7,464 nt of DNA from Spirochaeta sp. (lineage in GTDB: Bacteria > Spirochaetota > Spirochaetia > DSM-27196 > Alkalispirochaetaceae). This document shows, piece after piece, positions 5,046 through 7,464 of this stretch (its first letter is position 1; the number at the start of each line of letters is the position of its first letter). The notes under the pieces were generated by a model, which was not told the origin of the DNA, made no database searches, and saw only the letters and a list, made by a program, of their open reading frames with translations. The position numbers and the translations under genes are program-made. Location: contig SKHA01000212.1 in assembly GCA_007117185.1 (NCBI GenBank), positions 1 through 7,464 on the forward strand. Reading direction: 5' to 3'.

Positions 5046-7288
5046 ATTTCGGTCTGGATGACAACCGTTGGAGCCATCCGTGGTCGCCCAAACTCGTCGT
5101 AGATCAGCTCGCCGTTGCTGTCCCGCAGGGTCGCGGTGGAAACACGGGCAACGATGCTGATGAAGCTGTTTAGCGGGTACATCACGTAGCCGTCAAGGAC
5201 GGTGTTGGCATCGAAGAGGTTGGCCTCGGAGAAGCTTCCCCAACCGGCGACGGTGGCAGCGAAGGAGACCCGGCGATACTCGAGGCCAGCCTGAATACCG
5301 AAGGGAATGAGCCCATCCCTGAGTCCTACCTCAATGAGCAGCTCGTCGTTGTCGCTTCCCTGCCACGAGCCGGAAGGAGTGATCTCCCAGGGCCACAGGT
5401 ACCCGGCGGTGATGTCGATCAGCCCCAGGATTGACACCGATGCCTCTCCGGCAACTGCCATGGTTGTGTTGCGGAACTCCGGAGCATTCGGCGCAGAGAG
5501 ATACCGCATCGCATCGGCAGCGAAACCACCGCGAAGACGATCGTAGCCGGGGCCGTAGAACCCCGGCCGGAACGTTCCGTCATAGTTGAGGTACTGCAGC
5601 TGATACTCTACCGGCAGGATATTTCCCCGTACCCCCAGAGTCCACCCGAAGTTACGCAGTTCGCCGGTGTTGAAATCTACCAGAGCGCTGGTCTTTACGC
5701 CGGAAGAGATCGTGGTCCCTCCAAGTTCTGCTGACTCGCTTACCACGGGAATCAGCCCGCCGGCCTCGGCAAAGCTGACCAGCGAGAAGACCGGAGACCT
5801 CATGATGGGTATCTCAAGATCTGCAGCCACATTCAGAAACAGTGGCGCCCCGGTACGAGCGGCTTCAAGAGCCGCATCGGAGTCATCAGGGAGTTCTGTC
5901 GGTATCACCGAGGAGGGAGAGCGGTCGATGATGCTGCTCAACCCCACCGCAGCCGGGATAACCGGCGCTGCTGGACGGAAATACAGGCGGCCGCCCACGA
6001 TGGATGGATCGTTCAGGTCATTGGTGAGTCCCTCGAAACCCCAGTACTGGCGGTCAAATCCGAGGTTGAAACCGATGCGCCGGATGGTAGGGAACTCGGT
6101 ATCGTTGGCGTAGTTCCTCATCAACAGACCCTGCCCGAGGGTAAGATTCGAAACATTGCCTACTTTGAAGAAGAACGGGTCCCCTCGATCCGCAAACTGG
6201 ATGTAGCGGATCTTTAGAGCCAGGTCGAGGGCAAGGTCTGACAGTGCTCCCAGAGTGTCACCAGACCAGTCCTGATCGGTACCGAAGGACCATTCGTTAT
6301 TGCCTTCCGGCTGATACCAGTCGTTACCGTCGAAAATATTGCCGGAATAGGTAATAGGCAGGAAGAACGCCAGATCCAGTCGGCCACGTTGAATACGGGG
6401 TTGGAAGACAACCTGGCCCCAGGTCTCGTTGTTGATCGTCACCGAACCTACCTGCAGCCCCATAATCGAGGCGAGCTGTTCGAACAGGCGGTCGCCAAAC
6501 CCTTCTGAGGGTTCTGAAGGGGCAACTGGGGCGGGCGCCGGTGCGGGAACCGGCGCAGTAGCCGGTGCTGGTGATGCGATTGCCGGGGCTTCCGGTTCCG
6601 GCTCCGTGGGTTCCCGGGAGACAGGCTCTTCCGGTGACCGCCCCGGGACCATTGATGGATCAAGGGTTGCGAAGGAGAGGCCCTCTTCCAGTGCGGCAAC
6701 CCGCTCCGGCGGCCATACCATTGCCACCAGGGGTGATCCGTCAAGGGTGACCCCCTCACCGTTGCCAAGAATCACCGAATCCCCGGTTCCCTGCTCCTCG
6801 ACGATGATTTCCCCCTCGAAGACGAACGCTTCATCCTGCTCGTCGTCCGAGACCAGTGCAAAGTCCGTTCCGCGCACACCCGCCACGGCGGAACGAGTCT
6901 GGATTGTGTACCGTTGTTCTTCCGTAGCGACTCGCGCTGCCACCATACGGACACGACCCCTGCCCAGGGTTGCCCGGGTCTCGCCGGCGCCATTGCGGCC
7001 CTGCAGCGAATCCAGCAGGAAGGTGGTGTTCTCTCCGATCCGGGCGATACTTCCGTTCGGCTGCAGCCGAAGCTCAACTCCGCTGCGCCCGGTGATGACC
7101 CGATCTCCCGGAGAGAGGGCAAATCCGGGGAAAAACTGCTGCTCCGCACCGGCGCTGTCGAGAATCTGGACCTCCAGATCGTTGTCGTAGTACTCAAGGA
7201 TCGCTACCGCGTCTTCCTGAGCTATCAGGAGCGCCGCAGGGAACGTGAGGATCATCAGGGTCAACAGGATTATTCGTATGTGTTTCAT
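5036..7288 (-). CDS. Exported FecR-domain protein fused to a large beta-rich, probably outer-membrane, region
   Basis: The 750-aa protein is of unknown function. A signal peptide (1-23) has KHIR, a long hydrophobic core and a likely cleavage near LLIA/QED. A FecR-type domain follows (about 55-185), with GDRVITGRSGVELRL, an IGENT turn and the characteristic AVAGVRGTDFAL (134-145). An acidic then Pro/Ala-rich linker (about 217-262) contains repeated AP/EP pairs. The remaining 480 residues are rich in alternating polar/hydrophobic strands, Gly and aromatics, with Asp/Asn/Trp-rich loops (316-344), and end in TVVIQTEIGL, which fits an outer-membrane barrel end strand though the last residue is Leu and not Phe. 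The ATG at 7288 has AAGGGGGAG 9 bases upstream; a longer reading to 7378 would overlap the preceding gene and bury the signal peptide. It sits 16 bases after another barrel-like gene and 7 bases before mutL. FecR domain and export are secure; barrel and surface location are inferred. Confidence 0.8.
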   Translation of the reverse strand: MKHIRIILLTLMILTFPAALLIAQEDAVAILEYYDNDLEVQILDSAGAEQQFFPGFALSPGDRVITGRSGVELRLQPNGSIARIGENTTFLLDSLQGRNGAGETRATLGRGRVRMVAARVATEEQRYTIQTRSAVAGVRGTDFALVSDDEQDEAFVFEGEIIVEEQGTGDSVILGNGEGVTLDGSPLVAMVWPPERVAALEEGLSFATLDPSMVPGRSPEEPVSREPTEPEPEAPAIASPAPATAPVPAPAPAPVAPSEPSEGFGDRLFEQLASIMGLQVGSVTINNETWGQVVFQPRIQRGRLDLAFFLPITYSGNIFDGNDWYQPEGNNEWSFGTDQDWSGDTLGALSDLALDLALKIRYIQFADRGDPFFFKVGNVSNLTLGQGLLMRNYANDTEFPTIRRIGFNLGFDRQYWGFEGLTNDLNDPSIVGGRLYFRPAAPVIPAAVGLSSIIDRSPSSVIPTELPDDSDAALEAARTGAPLFLNVAADLEIPIMRSPVFSLVSFAEAGGLIPVVSESAELGGTTISSGVKTSALVDFNTGELRNFGWTLGVRGNILPVEYQLQYLNYDGTFRPGFYGPGYDRLRGGFAADAMRYLSAPNAPEFRNTTMAVAGEASVSILGLIDITAGYLWPWEITPSGSWQGSDNDELLIEVGLRDGLIPFGIQAGLEYRRVSFAATVAGWGSFSEANLFDANTVLDGYVMYPLNSFISIVARVSTATLRDSNGELIYDEFGRPRMAPTVVIQTEIGL

Positions 7289-7297
7289 GCTTTCTTT

Positions 7298-7306
7298 CTC
7301 CCCCTT
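7298..7306 (-). promoter_or_regulatory. Shine-Dalgarno of the FecR-domain gene, overlapping the previous stop
   Basis: AAGGGGGAG lies 9 bases before the ATG at 7288 and shares its first two bases with the TAA stop of the preceding gene. This supports the chosen start and co-transcription of the two genes. Confidence 0.75.
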
Positions 7307-7464
7307 AGAACGAGATAGTTGTTTCCAGTCCCGCTGAGACGACCCATGGATCGGTCTCAGCAAGGGGGTCGTACACAAGGTCGTACACCAGGGAAATGAT
7401 TACCGGCCCTGATCGGACATTGATCCGGGCGCCGATAATGGCGTCTTCCGGTGTCCACAGGTCA
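7305..7464 (-). CDS. C-terminal fragment of a probable outer-membrane beta-barrel protein (partial)
   Basis: The frame enters from the right edge and ends with TAA at 7307-7305, leaving 52 full residues. They read as successive amphipathic strands: DAIIGARINVR, then GPVIISLVYDLVYDP, then a polar turn, then WVVSAGLETTISF. Hydrophobic residues at alternate positions before a terminal Phe match the C-terminal signal recognised by the BAM machinery, so outer-membrane insertion is likely. Nothing shows the function. The end resembles that of the following FecR-domain protein in general form, and with a 16-base gap both are probably in one operon. The frame is open to the window edge; the start is not visible. 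Confidence 0.7.
   Translation of the reverse strand, partial: DLWTPEDAIIGARINVRSGPVIISLVYDLVYDPLAETDPWVVSAGLETTISF

Noticed and set aside
3994..5061. A 355-codon open frame on the plus strand, antisense to mutL
   Set aside because: The opposite strand carries every MutL motif. This frame has low-complexity basic composition and no supporting ribosome site.
6520..6600. GC-rich repetitive DNA resembling a tandem repeat
   Set aside because: It is simply the codons for the Ala-Pro linker of the FecR-domain protein, with no exact repeat unit long enough to call.
6429..7190. A 253-codon Ser/Gly/Ala-rich open frame on the plus strand
   Set aside because: It mirrors the Pro/Ala linker and FecR domain of the minus-strand gene; its repetitive composition is the complement of that linker.
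7289..7378. A 30-residue N-terminal extension of the FecR-domain protein
   Set aside because: It would overlap the preceding gene and put the signal peptide inside the protein; the ATG at 7288 has a good ribosome site.

Overview
The window looks like chromosomal DNA from a GC-rich, free-living bacterium with an outer membrane, most likely a spirochaete of the Spirochaeta/Alkalispirochaeta kind. This is inferred from the gene content: two exported beta-barrel-like proteins, one of them a FecR-domain protein with a Pro/Ala-rich linker; a MutL with an endonuclease-type C-terminus; and a glycerol kinase beside a soluble-type FAD oxidoreductase set instead of a membrane GlpABC operon. No 16S or other decisive marker is present, so the phylum is a guess and the Gram-negative envelope is the better supported part.

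Left part (1-3292), glycerol use. A divergent pair of units starts from one intergenic region of 157 bases. To the right runs glpK (glycerol kinase, complete, 498 aa). To the left runs a FAD-dependent glycerol-3-phosphate dehydrogenase/oxidase-like protein with a C-terminal BFD-type iron-sulphur domain (490 aa, TTG start). It overlaps by 4 bases a second FAD/NAD(P) oxidoreductase that leaves the window at its left edge. GlpK would make glycerol 3-phosphate, and the flavoprotein pair would oxidise it to dihydroxyacetone phosphate and pass the electrons on. The two divergent promoters have -35 boxes that share the same bases, and a two-turn dyad lies over the glpK promoter, so the two arms are probably controlled together.

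Right part (3310-7464), one leftward transcription unit. In transcription order it holds the last 52 codons of an outer-membrane barrel-like protein, then a 750-aa exported FecR-domain/beta-rich protein, then mutL (mismatch repair, 572 aa). The spacings are 16 and 7 bases, and mutL appears to be translated by coupling to the gene before it. glpK and mutL converge with only 17 bases between them and no convincing terminator.

The window is almost fully coding. I see no tRNA, rRNA, CRISPR array, insertion sequence or phage gene. I see no clearly undescribed system. The most unusual items are the FecR-to-barrel fusion co-transcribed with mutL, the Asp in place of the fourth iron-sulphur cysteine in the glycerol-3-phosphate oxidoreductase, and the overlapping divergent promoters.
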